DNA of 64,000 nucleotides from Frigidibacter sp. RF13 (GCF_026626305.1 NZ_JAPNUE010000011.1:1-64000), one strand, 5' to 3'. Positions 44,258 to 54,433 are shown, counted from the stretch's first letter. Made by a program: numbers and translations. Notes: generated by a model not told the origin, from the letters alone.

Positions 44258-44911
44258 TTACGGGCGCTTGGCGAAGCGCAGGTAAGGCAGCTTGATGTCG
44301 AGCTTGCCGAACCGCTCCTCGGCCTCGGGCGTCGGCACGGAAAGGGCGACGATCACATCCTGGCCGGGAACCCAGTTCGCGGGCGTGGCGAAGGGCACAC
44401 CGTCGGTGGCGCGCACGGCGTCAAGCGCGCGCAGGATCTCGGCGAAGTTGCGGCCGATCGACATTGGGTAGGTCATGGTCAGCCGCACCTTCTTGTCCGG
44501 CCCGATGATATAGACGGTGCGGACGGTGGCCGAATGGGCGGGCGTGCGGCCCTCGGTCGGCAGGTAATAGTCGGCCGGCAGCATGTCATAGGCCTTGGCG
44601 ACCGCAAGCGACGTATCGTCGATGATCGGGAAATTCGCGGGCGCGCCGGCGAAAGCCTCGATGTCGCGCTTCCATTTGGCGTGGTCTTCGACTGAATCGA
44701 CCGAGACGCCCATCACTTTGGTGCCACGCTTTTCGAACTCGGCGGCGAGTTGCGCCACCGCGCCAAACTCGGTGGTGCAGACCGGCGTGAAATCGCGAGG
44801 GTGCGAGAAGAGGATCGCGTAGCCGTCGCCGATCCAGTCGTGGAAGCGGATCGTGCCTTCGGTCGATTCGGCGGTGAAATCGGGGGCGACGTCATTGATG
44901 CGCAGGCCCAT
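44258..44911 (-). CDS. 1-Cys peroxiredoxin (Prx6 type)
   Basis: 217 aa. The peroxidatic Cys 45 is in FSHPRDFTPVCTTEFG, with Thr 42 and a downstream Arg completing the active site. The long C-terminal dimerisation domain (PANWVPGQDVIVALSVPTPE) is that of the Prx6/1-Cys class, with no resolving Cys. It reduces hydrogen peroxide and organic peroxides in the cytoplasm. It is monocistronic, convergent with the response regulator. Confidence 0.93.
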   Translation of the reverse strand: MGLRINDVAPDFTAESTEGTIRFHDWIGDGYAILFSHPRDFTPVCTTEFGAVAQLAAEFEKRGTKVMGVSVDSVEDHAKWKRDIEAFAGAPANFPIIDDTSLAVAKAYDMLPADYYLPTEGRTPAHSATVRTVYIIGPDKKVRLTMTYPMSIGRNFAEILRALDAVRATDGVPFATPANWVPGQDVIVALSVPTPEAEERFGKLDIKLPYLRFAKRP

Positions 44912-45111
44912 GGTGGTCTCCTTGTCTGGCGCTGTCGTACATGGGCCATCAGATAGGCCTTTTGGAACAGAATTTCACCTGTCCGCAGCTAGTTTCGCCG
45001 AAAAGAGGACGGAGTTTCGCACCTCACCGCACAGATCGCCAAATGTCCCGCTTCCCAGCGAGCGATCGAGGCAGCTGGACCTGTTTGATCTCGCCGCGCC
45101 GGGATGCTAAT

Positions 45112-45123
45112 ATTTGATCAAAT
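45112..45123. promoter_or_regulatory. Perfect palindrome upstream of the aldehyde dehydrogenase gene
   Basis: ATTTGATCAAAT reads the same on both strands and sits in an AT-rich island 42 bases before the start codon. A half-like TTTGATC occurs at 45093-45100. It may be an operator; the cognate regulator is unknown. Confidence 0.4.
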
Positions 45124-45165
45124 TATCCGGCAAGAGGATAGCCGGACCGGAAAAAGGGAACCAGG

Positions 45166-46623
45166 ATGATCGAGAAACGCGAGTTCTATATCAACGGTGC
45201 ATGGGTGAAACCCAGTGAGGCGCGCGACTGGCAGGTCATCGACCCATCGACCGAAGAGCCCTGCGCGGTAATCTCTCTCGGCTCCGCGGCGGATGCCGAC
45301 CACGCGGTCGCGGCGGCGAAGGCGGCTTTCCCGGCCTGGTCGGCGACGCCGCCCGCCAAGCGGCGCGAGATCGTTGCCCGGATCCTCGACCAATACGAGG
45401 CGCGCAAGGAAGAATTCGCCCATGCGATTTCGATGGAGATGGGCGCGCCGATCGACTTTGCGCTGAACGAGCAGGCCTCTTGCCTGCCCTGGCATACGAA
45501 GAACTTCCTGCGGGCGTTCGACAAGCTGGAATGGATCAAGCCGCTCGGCGACCATGCGCCGGGCGCGATGATTGCGCTGGAGCCGATTGGGGTCGTGGGC
45601 CTGATCACGCCTTGGAATTGGCCGGTCAACCAGATCGCGCTGAAGGCCATTCCGGCGATGCTGGCGGGCTGCACCTGCGTTCTGAAACCGTCCGAGGAAA
45701 GCCCGCTGAACGCGATGATGTTCGCCGAATTCTGCCATGACGCGGGCGTGCCGCCCGGGGTCTTCAACCTGGTGAACGGTGACGGGATGGGCGTCGGCAG
45801 CCGCCTTTCGGAACATCCCGATGTCGAGATGATTTCCTTCACCGGCTCGACCCGCGCGGGCAAGGCGATTTCCAAGGCAGCGGCCGAAAGCCTGAAGCGC
45901 GTGACGCTGGAACTGGGCGGCAAGGGCGCGAACCTGCTGTTCGCCGACGCCGACGACAAGGCGATCGAACGGTCGGTCAAGCGGATGATGGACAACACCG
46001 GACAGTCCTGCAATGCGCCCTCGCGCCTGCTGGTCGAACGCCCGGTCTATGAGGCGACCGTTTCGAAGGCCGCCGCACTGGCCGACGCCATCAAGGTCGG
46101 CCCGGCCAGCCAGCATGGCAACCATGTCGGCCCGGTGGTCAACAAGCGCCAGTGGGAACAGATCCAGGGCTATATCCAGAAGGGCATCGACGAGGGTGCG
46201 CGGCTGGTCGCGGGCGGTCCGGGTCTGCCCGAGGGGTTCAACCGGGGCTTCTATGTGAAGCCCACGATCTTTGCCGACGTGACGCCCGGCATGACCATCG
46301 AGCGCGAGGAAATCTTCGGGCCCGTCCTGTCGATCATCCCGTTCGAGACCGAGGAAGAGGCGGTGAAGATCGCCAACGACACGCCTTACGGCCTGACGAA
46401 TTACGTCCAGACGACCGACGGCGCCCGGGCGAACCGGCTGGCCCGGACGCTGAAATCCGGCATGGTCGAGATGAACGGCAAGCCGCGCGGGGCGGGGGCG
46501 CCGTTCGGTGGCGTCAAAGCCTCGGGCCGGGCACGCGAGGGCGGCCATTGGGGGCTTGAGGAGTTCCTGGAGGTCAAGGCAATCTCGGGCTGGGATTCTG
46601 CGGTCGACATGGCGGCCGAATGA
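45166..46623 (+). CDS. NAD(P)-dependent aldehyde dehydrogenase
   Basis: 485 aa. ALDH fold with GVVGLITPWNWPVNQIALKA (coenzyme-binding entry), FTGSTRAGKAI (Rossmann turn), the general base Glu in TLELGGKGANLLF and the nucleophile Cys 282 in NTGQSCNAPSR. REEIFGPVLSIIPF and the C-terminal FGGVKASGRAREGG complete the family. It oxidises an aldehyde to the acid. It is followed by the MttB-like gene 115 bases on, so it may oxidise an aldehyde released by the demethylation module, by context. The subfamily is not resolved. Confidence 0.92.
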   Translation: MIEKREFYINGAWVKPSEARDWQVIDPSTEEPCAVISLGSAADADHAVAAAKAAFPAWSATPPAKRREIVARILDQYEARKEEFAHAISMEMGAPIDFALNEQASCLPWHTKNFLRAFDKLEWIKPLGDHAPGAMIALEPIGVVGLITPWNWPVNQIALKAIPAMLAGCTCVLKPSEESPLNAMMFAEFCHDAGVPPGVFNLVNGDGMGVGSRLSEHPDVEMISFTGSTRAGKAISKAAAESLKRVTLELGGKGANLLFADADDKAIERSVKRMMDNTGQSCNAPSRLLVERPVYEATVSKAAALADAIKVGPASQHGNHVGPVVNKRQWEQIQGYIQKGIDEGARLVAGGPGLPEGFNRGFYVKPTIFADVTPGMTIEREEIFGPVLSIIPFETEEEAVKIANDTPYGLTNYVQTTDGARANRLARTLKSGMVEMNGKPRGAGAPFGGVKASGRAREGGHWGLEEFLEVKAISGWDSAVDMAAE

Positions 46624-46738
46624 TCGGCCCGCGGACCAGAGACTGAAAACGACAAGCGGGGCCGGCAATCTGTCGGCCCTGTTGCTTTCGCGGGCGGCCA
46701 CAGGGGCATAGCATCTTCGGGGTATCGGGGAGGAAGCG

Positions 46739-48283
46739 ATGACCGAAGCAGTTGCAAGAACACGTCATGGCGGGCGCGAGGCGCGGCGGCGGGAACGGTC
46801 TTCGACGGACCACACCCACCTGCACCGGCCCTATATCACCCGCAACATTCCGACCTACGACATTCTGGGCGAGGAAAGCCTGCAGGCGATCGAACGCGCG
46901 GCGGACCGCATTCTGGCCGAGGTCGGCATCGATTTCCGCGACGACCCCGAGGCGCTGGATCTGTGGAAGAAGGCCGGTGCAAAGATCGAGGACCTGCGCG
47001 TCCGGTTCGAACCGGGCATGCTGCGCGAAATCCTGAAATCCGCGCCCGCTGTATTTACCCAACATGCCCGCAACCCCGCGAATTCCGTGCAGGTCGGCGG
47101 CAAGGGCGTGGTCTTTGCACCCGCCTATGGCTCGCCCTTCGTGATGGACCTTGACCGCGGGCGGCGGTTCGGGACGCTGCAGGATTTCCAGAACTTCATC
47201 AAGCTCGCGCAATCCTCGCCCTGGTTCCATCATTCCGGCGGCACGATTTGCGAACCGACTGACGTGCCGGTGAACAAGCGCCATCTGGATATGGTCTATT
47301 CCCACATCCGCTATTCCGACCGCTGCTTCATGGGCTCGGTCACGGCAGAGGAGCGCAGCGAGGATTCGATCGAGATGTGCCGGATCCTCTTCGGCGCCGA
47401 CTTCGTCGACCGCAATTGCGTGATCCTAGGCAATGTGAACGTCAACTCGCCGCTCGTCTGGGACGGGACGATGACGAAGAGCTTGCGCGCCTATGCTCGC
47501 GCCAATCAGGCGGCGGTCGTGGTGCCCTTCATCCTCGGCGGCGCGATGGGGCCGGTCACGAACGCGGGCGCGATTGCCCAGGCAGTGGCCGAGACGATGG
47601 TGGGTTGCGCGCTGACGCAGCTGGAACGGAAAGGCGCGCCGGTCGTTTTCGGGAACTTCCTGTCCTCGACGCAGTTGAAGACCGGCTCGCCCACCTTCGG
47701 CACGCCGGAACCGGCGATCGGCTCGATGGTCATCGGCCAGATCGCCCGGCGGCTGAACCTGCCCTTGCGCTGTTCGGGCAATTTCTCGACGTCGAAGCTG
47801 CCGGATGCGCAGGCGATGACCGAGGGCACGATGTCGATGCTCGCCGCCGTCCATTGCGGGGCGAACTTCATCCTGCATTCGGCCGGCTTCCTCGACGGGC
47901 TGCTCAGCATGTCCTACGAGAAGTTCATGCTGGATGCCGACCTTTGCGGCGCGCTCCATACCTATCTGGACGGCGTGAAGATCGACGAAAACCAACTCGC
48001 GGAAAGTGCGTTTGACGAAGTCGGACCGGGCAACCATTTCTTCGGTTCAGCCCATACGCTGGCCAACTACGAAACCGCCTACTGGGATAGCGAGACGGCC
48101 GACAATTCACCCTTCGAACAGTGGGAGCTGGCAGGCTCGGTCGATGCCGCGACGCGGGCGAACAAGCTGTGGAAGGAACGGCTGCGCGATTACGAGGCGC
48201 CGCCCTTGGACGCAGGCACCGACGCGGCGCTGCAGGATTTCATCGAACGCAAGAAGGCCGGGATGGCGGATGCCTGGTACTAG
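46739..48283 (+). CDS. Trimethylamine methyltransferase (MttB) family protein, non-pyrrolysine
   Basis: 514 aa. MttB-superfamily features are HRPYITRNIPTYDILGEESL near the start, EVGIDFRDDPEALDLWKKAG, VFAPAYGSPFVMDLDRGRRF, then GSVTAEERSEDSIEMC and FILGGAMGPVTNAGAIAQAV. The frame is continuous with no internal amber codon, so it belongs to the pyrrolysine-lacking branch; one member, MtgB, is a glycine betaine:corrinoid methyltransferase. No corrinoid protein gene is adjacent. It is tightly followed by a TMADH-like flavoprotein. The substrate is probably an N-methylated compound; this is inference. Confidence 0.9.
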   Translation: MTEAVARTRHGGREARRRERSSTDHTHLHRPYITRNIPTYDILGEESLQAIERAADRILAEVGIDFRDDPEALDLWKKAGAKIEDLRVRFEPGMLREILKSAPAVFTQHARNPANSVQVGGKGVVFAPAYGSPFVMDLDRGRRFGTLQDFQNFIKLAQSSPWFHHSGGTICEPTDVPVNKRHLDMVYSHIRYSDRCFMGSVTAEERSEDSIEMCRILFGADFVDRNCVILGNVNVNSPLVWDGTMTKSLRAYARANQAAVVVPFILGGAMGPVTNAGAIAQAVAETMVGCALTQLERKGAPVVFGNFLSSTQLKTGSPTFGTPEPAIGSMVIGQIARRLNLPLRCSGNFSTSKLPDAQAMTEGTMSMLAAVHCGANFILHSAGFLDGLLSMSYEKFMLDADLCGALHTYLDGVKIDENQLAESAFDEVGPGNHFFGSAHTLANYETAYWDSETADNSPFEQWELAGSVDAATRANKLWKERLRDYEAPPLDAGTDAALQDFIERKKAGMADAWY

Positions 48284-48284
48284 C

Positions 48285-50258
48285 ATGACGCACGCGCGCC
48301 TGCTTTCGCCCATCAGCCTTCGCTGCCAGACGCTGCGCAACCGCATCGTCTTCGGCGCCCATACCGCGAACATGTCCGACATGGGCCTGCCGGGGCCGCG
48401 CTTTGGCGGCTACCTCTTGGAACGCGCGCTGGGCGGGGCCGCGATGATCGTGGCCGAACCGGTGCCCGCGCATAGGACTGGCGTCCTCACGCGCGGCAAC
48501 TACCTGCACGAGACGGACGCGATCATCCCGCATTTCCGCAAGATCACCGAGCCGGTGAAAGAGGCGGGCGCGGTCATTCTGCAGCAGATCTACCATGTCG
48601 GTGCACATGGCGATTCCGACCTGTCGTTCCAGCCGCACTGGTCGCCCTCGGGCGGGCCGTCCTATCACGACAGCGACGGTAGCCACCGGATGACCGAGGC
48701 CGAGATCGAAGAGCTGCTTGACGCCCATGCCGCCGCCGCCCGGCGCGCGAAAGAGGGCGGCTTTCAGGGGGTCGAGGTCTGGGCCGCCTACCATTCGCTG
48801 ATCGACCAGTTCTGGACCCCCTGGTCGAACGACCGCGACGACCGCTGGGGTGGGTCCTTGGAAAACCGCACCCGCTTCTCGCGGCTCCTCATCGAACGCA
48901 TCCGCCGCGACTGCGGCGAGGATTTCATCATAGGCCTCGCCGTCAGCCATTCGACCGCCTATCCGGTCATGCTGTCGGGCGACGACCTATGCGAGGTGGT
49001 CGCGCTGCATGACGCCACTGGCCATGTCGACTATGTGACGGTGGGCTACGGATCCTACCTCGATTTCGAAGGGATCATCCCGGCCTTCACCGAAGGTGAA
49101 AAGCTGACGACCCCCTTCACGCGCCAACTGAAGGCCGCGCTTCGCCACGCCAAGGTCACGTCCGAGGCGGGCATCCGCACGCCGGAGAATGCCGAGACGA
49201 TCATCGCCAGCGGCGAGGCCGACATGGTGTCGATCGTGCGCGGCCAGATCGCCGACCCGCATCTGGCACGGAAGACCATGGAGGGACGGGCCGACGACAT
49301 CCGGGGCTGCATCTCGTGCAACCAGATGTGCTGGGGCCGCCGGTCGCGCGACTACTGGATTTCCTGCCTGATCAATCCGTCCGTGGGCCGCGAATGGGAA
49401 TGGGGCGGTGACCGGTTCACGCCCGCCGCGACGCCGCGCGACGTGCTGGTCGTTGGCGCGGGCCCGGCGGGGCTAGAGGCTGCGCGTGCGGCCGCCGAGC
49501 GTGGCCACCGGGTGGAGATCCATGAGGCCGCGCCACAAATCGGCGGCCAGTTCCGGCTGGCGGGCCTGCAGCCCCGCCGCGCGCAGATCCTCGACCTGAT
49601 GGACTGGTACGAACGCCAGTTCGCGCGCCTGGGCGTCACGCTCCGGCTAAACAGCTTCCTGGACGCGGACGAAATTGCCGCCCACCCTGCCGACAGGGTG
49701 ATCCTGGCCACCGGTTCGCTGCCCGATCCGAACGGCTTCCAGCGCTGGCTGCCACATCTTCCCCGCCTGCCGGGGATCGACCTTGGCCATGTCTGGTCGC
49801 CCGAAGAGGTGATGCGGCGCGAGGCGCGGCTGGGCCAGACCGTGATCCTTTACGACGAAGGCTCGAACTGGCGCGGCGTCGGCACGGCCTGGGCGATGGC
49901 CGAACAGGGCAAAGAGGTGGTGATCGTCACACCCGAACCCTTTGTGGGCCGCGAGGTTGCCCGCACCTCGGCCGACGGCGCCGCCCGCCGCAAACTCGCC
50001 CGCCTTGGCGCCCGCTTCATGACCGAACATTGCATTGCCGCCTGGCACGGCAATGGCGCGACGGTGCGCAACCTGCTGACAGGCGAGGAACAGGTGATCG
50101 AAGCGTCCGATCTGGTGATGACGACAACCAACCGCTCTTTCGATCCATTCCCCGAGACTTTCGCCGGCAAAAACACCCACCGTATCGGTGACTGCGCCGC
50201 CCCGCGCCTCGCGGCTTACGCGTTCCACGAAGGCCGCAAGGTCGCGCTGTCGATCTAA
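48285..50258 (+). CDS. TMADH-like NADH:flavin oxidoreductase with FAD/NAD domain
   Basis: 657 aa from the ATG at 48285, one base after the MttB-like stop; an in-frame ATG at 48270 is an alternative. Residues about 1-330 form an old-yellow-enzyme FMN barrel (RNRIVFGAHTANMSDMGLPG; DRWGGSLENRTRFSRLLIER). A [4Fe-4S] site follows in CISCNQMCWGRR and the Cys of WISCLINPSVG. The C-terminal half has an ADP-binding motif VLVVGAGPAGLEAARAAAE. This layout is that of trimethylamine/dimethylamine dehydrogenases and of stachydrine-type demethylases. With the MttB-like gene it suggests oxidative N-demethylation. Confidence 0.92.
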   Translation: MTHARLLSPISLRCQTLRNRIVFGAHTANMSDMGLPGPRFGGYLLERALGGAAMIVAEPVPAHRTGVLTRGNYLHETDAIIPHFRKITEPVKEAGAVILQQIYHVGAHGDSDLSFQPHWSPSGGPSYHDSDGSHRMTEAEIEELLDAHAAAARRAKEGGFQGVEVWAAYHSLIDQFWTPWSNDRDDRWGGSLENRTRFSRLLIERIRRDCGEDFIIGLAVSHSTAYPVMLSGDDLCEVVALHDATGHVDYVTVGYGSYLDFEGIIPAFTEGEKLTTPFTRQLKAALRHAKVTSEAGIRTPENAETIIASGEADMVSIVRGQIADPHLARKTMEGRADDIRGCISCNQMCWGRRSRDYWISCLINPSVGREWEWGGDRFTPAATPRDVLVVGAGPAGLEAARAAAERGHRVEIHEAAPQIGGQFRLAGLQPRRAQILDLMDWYERQFARLGVTLRLNSFLDADEIAAHPADRVILATGSLPDPNGFQRWLPHLPRLPGIDLGHVWSPEEVMRREARLGQTVILYDEGSNWRGVGTAWAMAEQGKEVVIVTPEPFVGREVARTSADGAARRKLARLGARFMTEHCIAAWHGNGATVRNLLTGEEQVIEASDLVMTTTNRSFDPFPETFAGKNTHRIGDCAAPRLAAYAFHEGRKVALSI

Positions 50259-51160
50259 TGTTCCATTCCCGGGGTCGGTGCAGCCCGCAGGCGGGGCGCG
50301 GCAAAGTCGATGAATGTGCGCAGCTTCAGCGGCAACACGCCCTGGCCGGAATAGACCAGTTGCACCGGCGCCGGGGGCGGGGCGTGGTCCTTCAGAACCT
50401 CTACCAACTGCCCCGCCCGTTCCGCTGCCGCGATCTGGTAAGACAGGACCCGCGTCAGTCCCAGCCCCGCCACAGCGGCGTCGATCGCCGCCTCCGCCGT
50501 GTTGACCAGCAACCGCGGCCGGACTGTGACCCTTTGCTCGCGGCCATCCGTAGCGAACTGCCATTGCACCGCGTCGATGCCGCTAAAGGCGACGCAGTCA
50601 TGGCGGGCGACCTCCTCCGGCCGCTCCGGCCTGCCGCGCGCTGTCAGATAGGCGGGGCTCGCGCAGACGATCCGGCGAATCTCGCCTAGCCTTAGCGCCT
50701 TCATGCTGCTGTCAGGCAGATTGCCGATGCGAAGCGCGAGGTCGATATGGTCATCGGTCAGATGCAGCACGCGGTCGGCGAGCGTCAGGCGCACGCTGAT
50801 GTCGGGATAGGCCAGAAGGAAATCGCTGACGACCGGCAGCACATGCAGGCGGCCGAAGACAACGGGCGCGGTGATCGTCAAGAGGCCCTTCGGCGCCACA
50901 TATTCACCCGCGACCGCGCGTTCGGCCTCGGCAAGATCTTCAAGGATGCGGCGGCTGGCGGCGACATAGGATGCGCCCGCTTCCGTCAACTGGACCTGAC
51001 GGTTGGTGCGGATCAGAAGCTGGGCACCAATCTGGGCTTCCAGTTCCGCCACCCTGCGGCTGACGGTTGCGAGGGGCAGCCGCAGTGCCCGGCTTGCGCC
51101 TGACAGGCTGCCGGCATCAACCGCGGCGACAAGGACGGCCATCGCATCGAAACGGTCCAA
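50255..51160 (-). CDS. LysR-family transcriptional regulator
   Basis: 301 aa from a TTG at 51160 (GGGA upstream), chosen because [18 protein letters not shown] is the typical start of this subgroup; the in-frame ATG at 51142 is an alternative. HTH residues about 15-40 ([20 protein letters not shown]), then a LysR substrate domain ([40 protein letters not shown]). It belongs to the AaeR/DmlR-like group. It is divergent from the NTF2-like gene and convergent with the flavoprotein, and may control either. Confidence 0.88.
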   Translation of the reverse strand: MDRFDAMAVLVAAVDAGSLSGASRALRLPLATVSRRVAELEAQIGAQLLIRTNRQVQLTEAGASYVAASRRILEDLAEAERAVAGEYVAPKGLLTITAPVVFGRLHVLPVVSDFLLAYPDISVRLTLADRVLHLTDDHIDLALRIGNLPDSSMKALRLGEIRRIVCASPAYLTARGRPERPEEVARHDCVAFSGIDAVQWQFATDGREQRVTVRPRLLVNTAEAAIDAAVAGLGLTRVLSYQIAAAERAGQLVEVLKDHAPPPAPVQLVYSGQGVLPLKLRTFIDFAAPRLRAAPTPGMEH

Positions 51161-51275
51161 GTTCAGATTCCCGAATTCTGGAAGGATGGATCCAGACTTT
51201 TCCGGATACCTCTCGATTTTCGGAAATACTACCTTCCGCGCGTCGCTGTCACAACCCGTTCGGAACCGAAAAATC

Positions 51276-51740
51276 ATGTCCCGCCCGCCGCTGCCGCCCT
51301 TCACTGCCGAAACCGCCGCCCAGAAGGCCCGCATGGCCGAGGATGCCTGGAATTCTCGCGATCCCGCCCGGGTGGCGCTGGCCTATACCGAGGATAGCCG
51401 CTGGCGGAACCGGGCAGAATTCGTCACCGGCCGGGCCGAGATTGAGGCCTTCTTGACCCGCAAATGGGCGCGCGAGCTGGAGTATCGGCTGATCAAGGAG
51501 GTCTGGGCGTTTGCCGGCAACCGGATCGCCGCGCGCTTTGCCTATGAATGGCGCGACGATGCGGGAAACTGGTTTCGGAGTTACGGCAACGAGAATTGGG
51601 AGTTCGACGAAGAGGGCCTGATGCGCACGCGCCATGCCAGCATCAATGACCTTCCGATCCGGGCCGAGGACCGCAAGTTCCACTGGCCGCAAGGCCGCCG
51701 CCCCGATGACCATCTCGGCCTGAGTGACCTTGGCCTGTGA
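51276..51740 (+). CDS. DUF1348/NTF2-like small protein
   Basis: 154 aa. [61 protein letters not shown] and [20 protein letters not shown] match DUF1348, a SnoaL/NTF2-like fold with a cone-shaped cavity. Function unknown; such proteins are often co-regulated with LysR genes. No signal peptide. Its end precedes the PPOX-family gene by 10 bases, so the two likely form one transcript. Confidence 0.88.
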   Translation: MSRPPLPPFTAETAAQKARMAEDAWNSRDPARVALAYTEDSRWRNRAEFVTGRAEIEAFLTRKWARELEYRLIKEVWAFAGNRIAARFAYEWRDDAGNWFRSYGNENWEFDEEGLMRTRHASINDLPIRAEDRKFHWPQGRRPDDHLGLSDLGL

Positions 51741-51750
51741 GGATCGCGCC

Positions 51751-52368
51751 ATGACAACCGCACCCTCCAGCGACATCGCTTTCACCCCGACCGTCAAGGC
51801 GATCCAGTCCCGGAAAGGATCGCGTCGAGCCTATGCCCGCCAAGAAGAGGCAGGCGGGTTTCGTACAACGATCACCGAAGATCTGGTGGCTTTCGCGGCG
51901 GCACAGACGAGTTTCTTCCTCGCCACGGCCAATGCCGACGGCCAGCCCTATATCCAGCACCGTGGCGGCCCGGCTGGCTTCCTGAAGGTGCTGGACGATC
52001 ACACGCTCGCCTTCGCGGACTTTGCCGGAAACCGCCAGTTCATCACGTCCGGAAACCTCGCCGACAATCCGCGCGCCTTCATCTTCCTGATCGACTATGC
52101 CCACCGCCGGCGGATCAAGATTTGGGGAAGGGCGCGGGTGGTGGAGGGCGATGACGACCTCATGGACCGGCTGATGCCCGAAGGCTACAAGGCGCGGCCC
52201 GAACAGGTGATCCTGTTCACGGTTGAGGCCTGGGATATCAACTGCCCTCAGCATATCCCGCAGCGGTTCGAGGCCGTCGATGTTGCCGCAGCGCTCGCAA
52301 CCCGCGACGAACGAATCGCCGAACTCGAAGCCGAGGTGGCGCGGTTGAAGGTTCTTGCTACAGGTTGA
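51751..52368 (+). CDS. Pyridoxamine 5'-phosphate oxidase-family flavoprotein
   Basis: 205 aa from the ATG at 51751, preceded by GAGGATCGCGCC. The split-barrel FMN-binding fold is seen in [40 protein letters not shown] and [22 protein letters not shown]-terminal coiled segment ([20 protein letters not shown]) is added. It is likely a small FMN oxidoreductase and not the vitamin B6 enzyme itself. Its 3' end overlaps truB by 11 bases tail to tail. Confidence 0.87.
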   Translation: MTTAPSSDIAFTPTVKAIQSRKGSRRAYARQEEAGGFRTTITEDLVAFAAAQTSFFLATANADGQPYIQHRGGPAGFLKVLDDHTLAFADFAGNRQFITSGNLADNPRAFIFLIDYAHRRRIKIWGRARVVEGDDDLMDRLMPEGYKARPEQVILFTVEAWDINCPQHIPQRFEAVDVAAALATRDERIAELEAEVARLKVLATG

Positions 52369-53257
52369 ACACCCGGCTCGGGTGAACCTCGCCGCCGCGA
52401 TATTGGCCGACGGCGATGGGGCGGCCCTGATGGCTGACCCAGACCTCCTCGCCGAACTCGGCGCCGGTAATGACCTGACCGGGGTTGCCGTTCTTCAGCC
52501 GGACCGCGCCTTCGGCTGTGGCCCGTACCTCGGTCAGCCCGTCAAGCCCGACCTCAAGCGGCAATAGCCGCGCGTCCAGCACCTCGGTCCGGGCCAGCCG
52601 GTCGATCTCTTCAAGGCTGATCCCGTCCTTGGCCTCGAAGGGCCCCGACCATTCGCGGCGGAGCCACAGGACATGGCCAAGGCAGCCCAAAGCCTGACCA
52701 AGGTCGCGTGCGACCGAGCGGACATAGCCGCCCTTGCCGCAGACCATTTCCAGAAGGACCGTATCGGCATCCGGCCGCCCGGCGATCTCCAGCTTTTCAA
52801 CCCAGAGCGGGCGGGCCGCCAGATCAAGCCGTTCGCCCTCGCGCGCCAGATCGTAGGCGCGTTCGCCCTCGACCTTCACGGCGGAAAACTGCGGCGGAAC
52901 CTGCATGATCTCGCCCCGGAAGGCGCCGAGAGCTGCTTCGATCTCGGCGTCCGATGGCCGCTTGTCCGAGGTCGCAATGACGTCGCCCTCGGCGTCATCC
53001 GTGGTGGTCGCCGCGCCAAGCCGCACCGCGAACCGGTAGCATTTCAGCGCATCTGTCACATAAGGCACCGTCTTCGTCGCCTCGCCCAGAGCCACGGCCA
53101 GAACGCCGGTCGCCGCTGGGTCGAGCGTGCCCGCATGGCCCGCCTTCTTCGCTTCAAGCGCCCAGCGGACCTTGCCGACGACGGCGGTCGAGGTCACGCC
53201 CGCCGGTTTGTCGACGATGAGCCAGCCCGAAATGTCGCGTCCCGTCTTGCGTCCCAT
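52358..53257 (-). CDS. truB: tRNA pseudouridine(55) synthase TruB
   Basis: 299 aa. [20 protein letters not shown] at the N-terminus and the catalytic Asp 46 in [16 protein letters not shown] are diagnostic, followed by [19 protein letters not shown] and [16 protein letters not shown]. It modifies U55 in the T-loop of tRNAs. It lies in an operon with rbfA, separated from it by the phosphodiester glycosidase-like gene. Confidence 0.95.
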   Translation of the reverse strand: MGRKTGRDISGWLIVDKPAGVTSTAVVGKVRWALEAKKAGHAGTLDPAATGVLAVALGEATKTVPYVTDALKCYRFAVRLGAATTTDDAEGDVIATSDKRPSDAEIEAALGAFRGEIMQVPPQFSAVKVEGERAYDLAREGERLDLAARPLWVEKLEIAGRPDADTVLLEMVCGKGGYVRSVARDLGQALGCLGHVLWLRREWSGPFEAKDGISLEEIDRLARTEVLDARLLPLEVGLDGLTEVRATAEGAVRLKNGNPGQVITGAEFGEEVWVSHQGRPIAVGQYRGGEVHPSRVFNL

Positions 53258-53280
53258 GTCACATCCGTCTGTTGGGCAGG

Positions 53281-54036
53281 TCAGTTCGACGGCACGACAA
53301 GGCCGATCATCGGCCCCATCGGCAGACCGAAATCGTCGCGCCCGAGGTCTGGTGCATAAAGCCGCGAGATGGTGCCGTCGAAGAAAAGCGCGTCGGGCAG
53401 GTTCAGCCCGTCGCGGAAGAAACGGGCAAAGCGATGGAAGTTCACCCGCTGGTCCGAGATCACGAAATAGGCCTGCCGCCCGTCGCGGCTAACGCCGACG
53501 CCGTTGCGGATGTTGACCGAAGGCGAGGCAGCCACGAATTTCGGGTGGATCGCGCCGGAAAGGACCAGCATCGGTCCGGATTGGCTGGCGTAAAGGCACG
53601 CGGGCCGCGCGGCATCGAACGCCAGCGTCTCGATCACAGCGAAACCGTCAGCGGTCACGCAAAAAACACCGTTCGGATGCAGGCCGAAATTTCCGGGTCC
53701 GGGCTTGCGCTGCAGGGGCGCCTGTTCCTGACCTTGTTCGACATAATATCCAACTGGACGGCGGTCGTCGTGATACATGCCCGCGTTCATGGCAAAGGCG
53801 AGCCGCTTGCCCTCGGAGGCCAACTGCGCCTGTACCGCGCCGAAAGTGCCCAGCGGTCGGCCGTCGGGGCCATTGAGGAACAGCCGCAGGTCCTCGCCCG
53901 CCGCCGCCTCGCAAACGGTGTAGCTGGCTTCCTCGAACTCCATGTCCCGGCAGTCGCCGCCGTACGCGGGAAGAGCGAAGAAGCTGAGGCCGAAAAGCGC
54001 TGCGGCCCTAGTCCAGCTCTTCATCTTCCGGTCCAT
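53281..54036 (-). CDS. Phosphodiester glycosidase (NAGPA-like) family exported protein
   Basis: 251 aa; a start at 54024 (MKSW) is an alternative. A signal peptide ([21 protein letters not shown]) is followed by a NAGPA-type domain: [56 protein letters not shown] and [18 protein letters not shown]. The family includes the mammalian uncovering enzyme and bacterial spore or envelope proteins; the activity here is unproven. Its start overlaps the rbfA stop, placing an envelope gene between rbfA and truB. Confidence 0.87.
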   Translation of the reverse strand: MDRKMKSWTRAAALFGLSFFALPAYGGDCRDMEFEEASYTVCEAAAGEDLRLFLNGPDGRPLGTFGAVQAQLASEGKRLAFAMNAGMYHDDRRPVGYYVEQGQEQAPLQRKPGPGNFGLHPNGVFCVTADGFAVIETLAFDAARPACLYASQSGPMLVLSGAIHPKFVAASPSVNIRNGVGVSRDGRQAYFVISDQRVNFHRFARFFRDGLNLPDALFFDGTISRLYAPDLGRDDFGLPMGPMIGLVVPSN

Positions 54037-54433
54037 CCGTCCGGGCGATGTCGCGCTGCACGCGTTCGTCGGAAAAGAGCCTGCGCGTTTCGTCGAGACG
54101 GTCGAAGGTCTGGTCGATCATGAAGCGCAGTTCAGGTGCGAATTTCAGCGTCATCTCGCGTGATACAAGACGGCGCAATTCCGTCCGGTTGCGGTTCAGC
54201 GCGACAAGCGCCGCATCCGCGTCGTGACCGCCGAGCGGCAGCACGAAGGCGGTCGCGATCTTGAGGTCGGGCGAGGTGCGCACCTCGCCCACGGTTATTG
54301 AAAAGCGATTGAGGTCGGGATCATGCACATCGCCACGCGCCAAGACCTGCGCCAGCGTGTGGCGGATCAGCTCGCCCACGCGCAGCTGGCGTTGCGAGGG
54401 GCCGGACCCCGAAGAGAAGCGCTTTTGTGCCAT
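54008..54433 (-). CDS. rbfA: 30S ribosome-binding factor RbfA
   Basis: 141 aa from the ATG at 54433 (an ATG at 54442 is also in frame). The KH-like core is [40 protein letters not shown] and [20 protein letters not shown], ending [10 protein letters not shown]. It assists 16S rRNA maturation at low temperature. Divergent from dapB, with about 90 bases between the genes. Confidence 0.94.
   Translation of the reverse strand: MAQKRFSSGSGPSQRQLRVGELIRHTLAQVLARGDVHDPDLNRFSITVGEVRTSPDLKIATAFVLPLGGHDADAALVALNRNRTELRRLVSREMTLKFAPELRFMIDQTFDRLDETRRLFSDERVQRDIARTDGPEDEELD

Noticed and set aside
45118..46701. 527-aa minus-strand frame
   Set aside because: Antisense to the aldehyde dehydrogenase, with no domain.
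46739..48283. Pyrrolysine-containing MttB
   Set aside because: The frame has no internal amber codon, so it belongs to the non-pyrrolysine branch.
48006..48284. N-terminal extension of the TMADH-like flavoprotein
   Set aside because: It lies wholly within the MttB-like gene in another frame and has no similarity; the enzyme begins at 48285.
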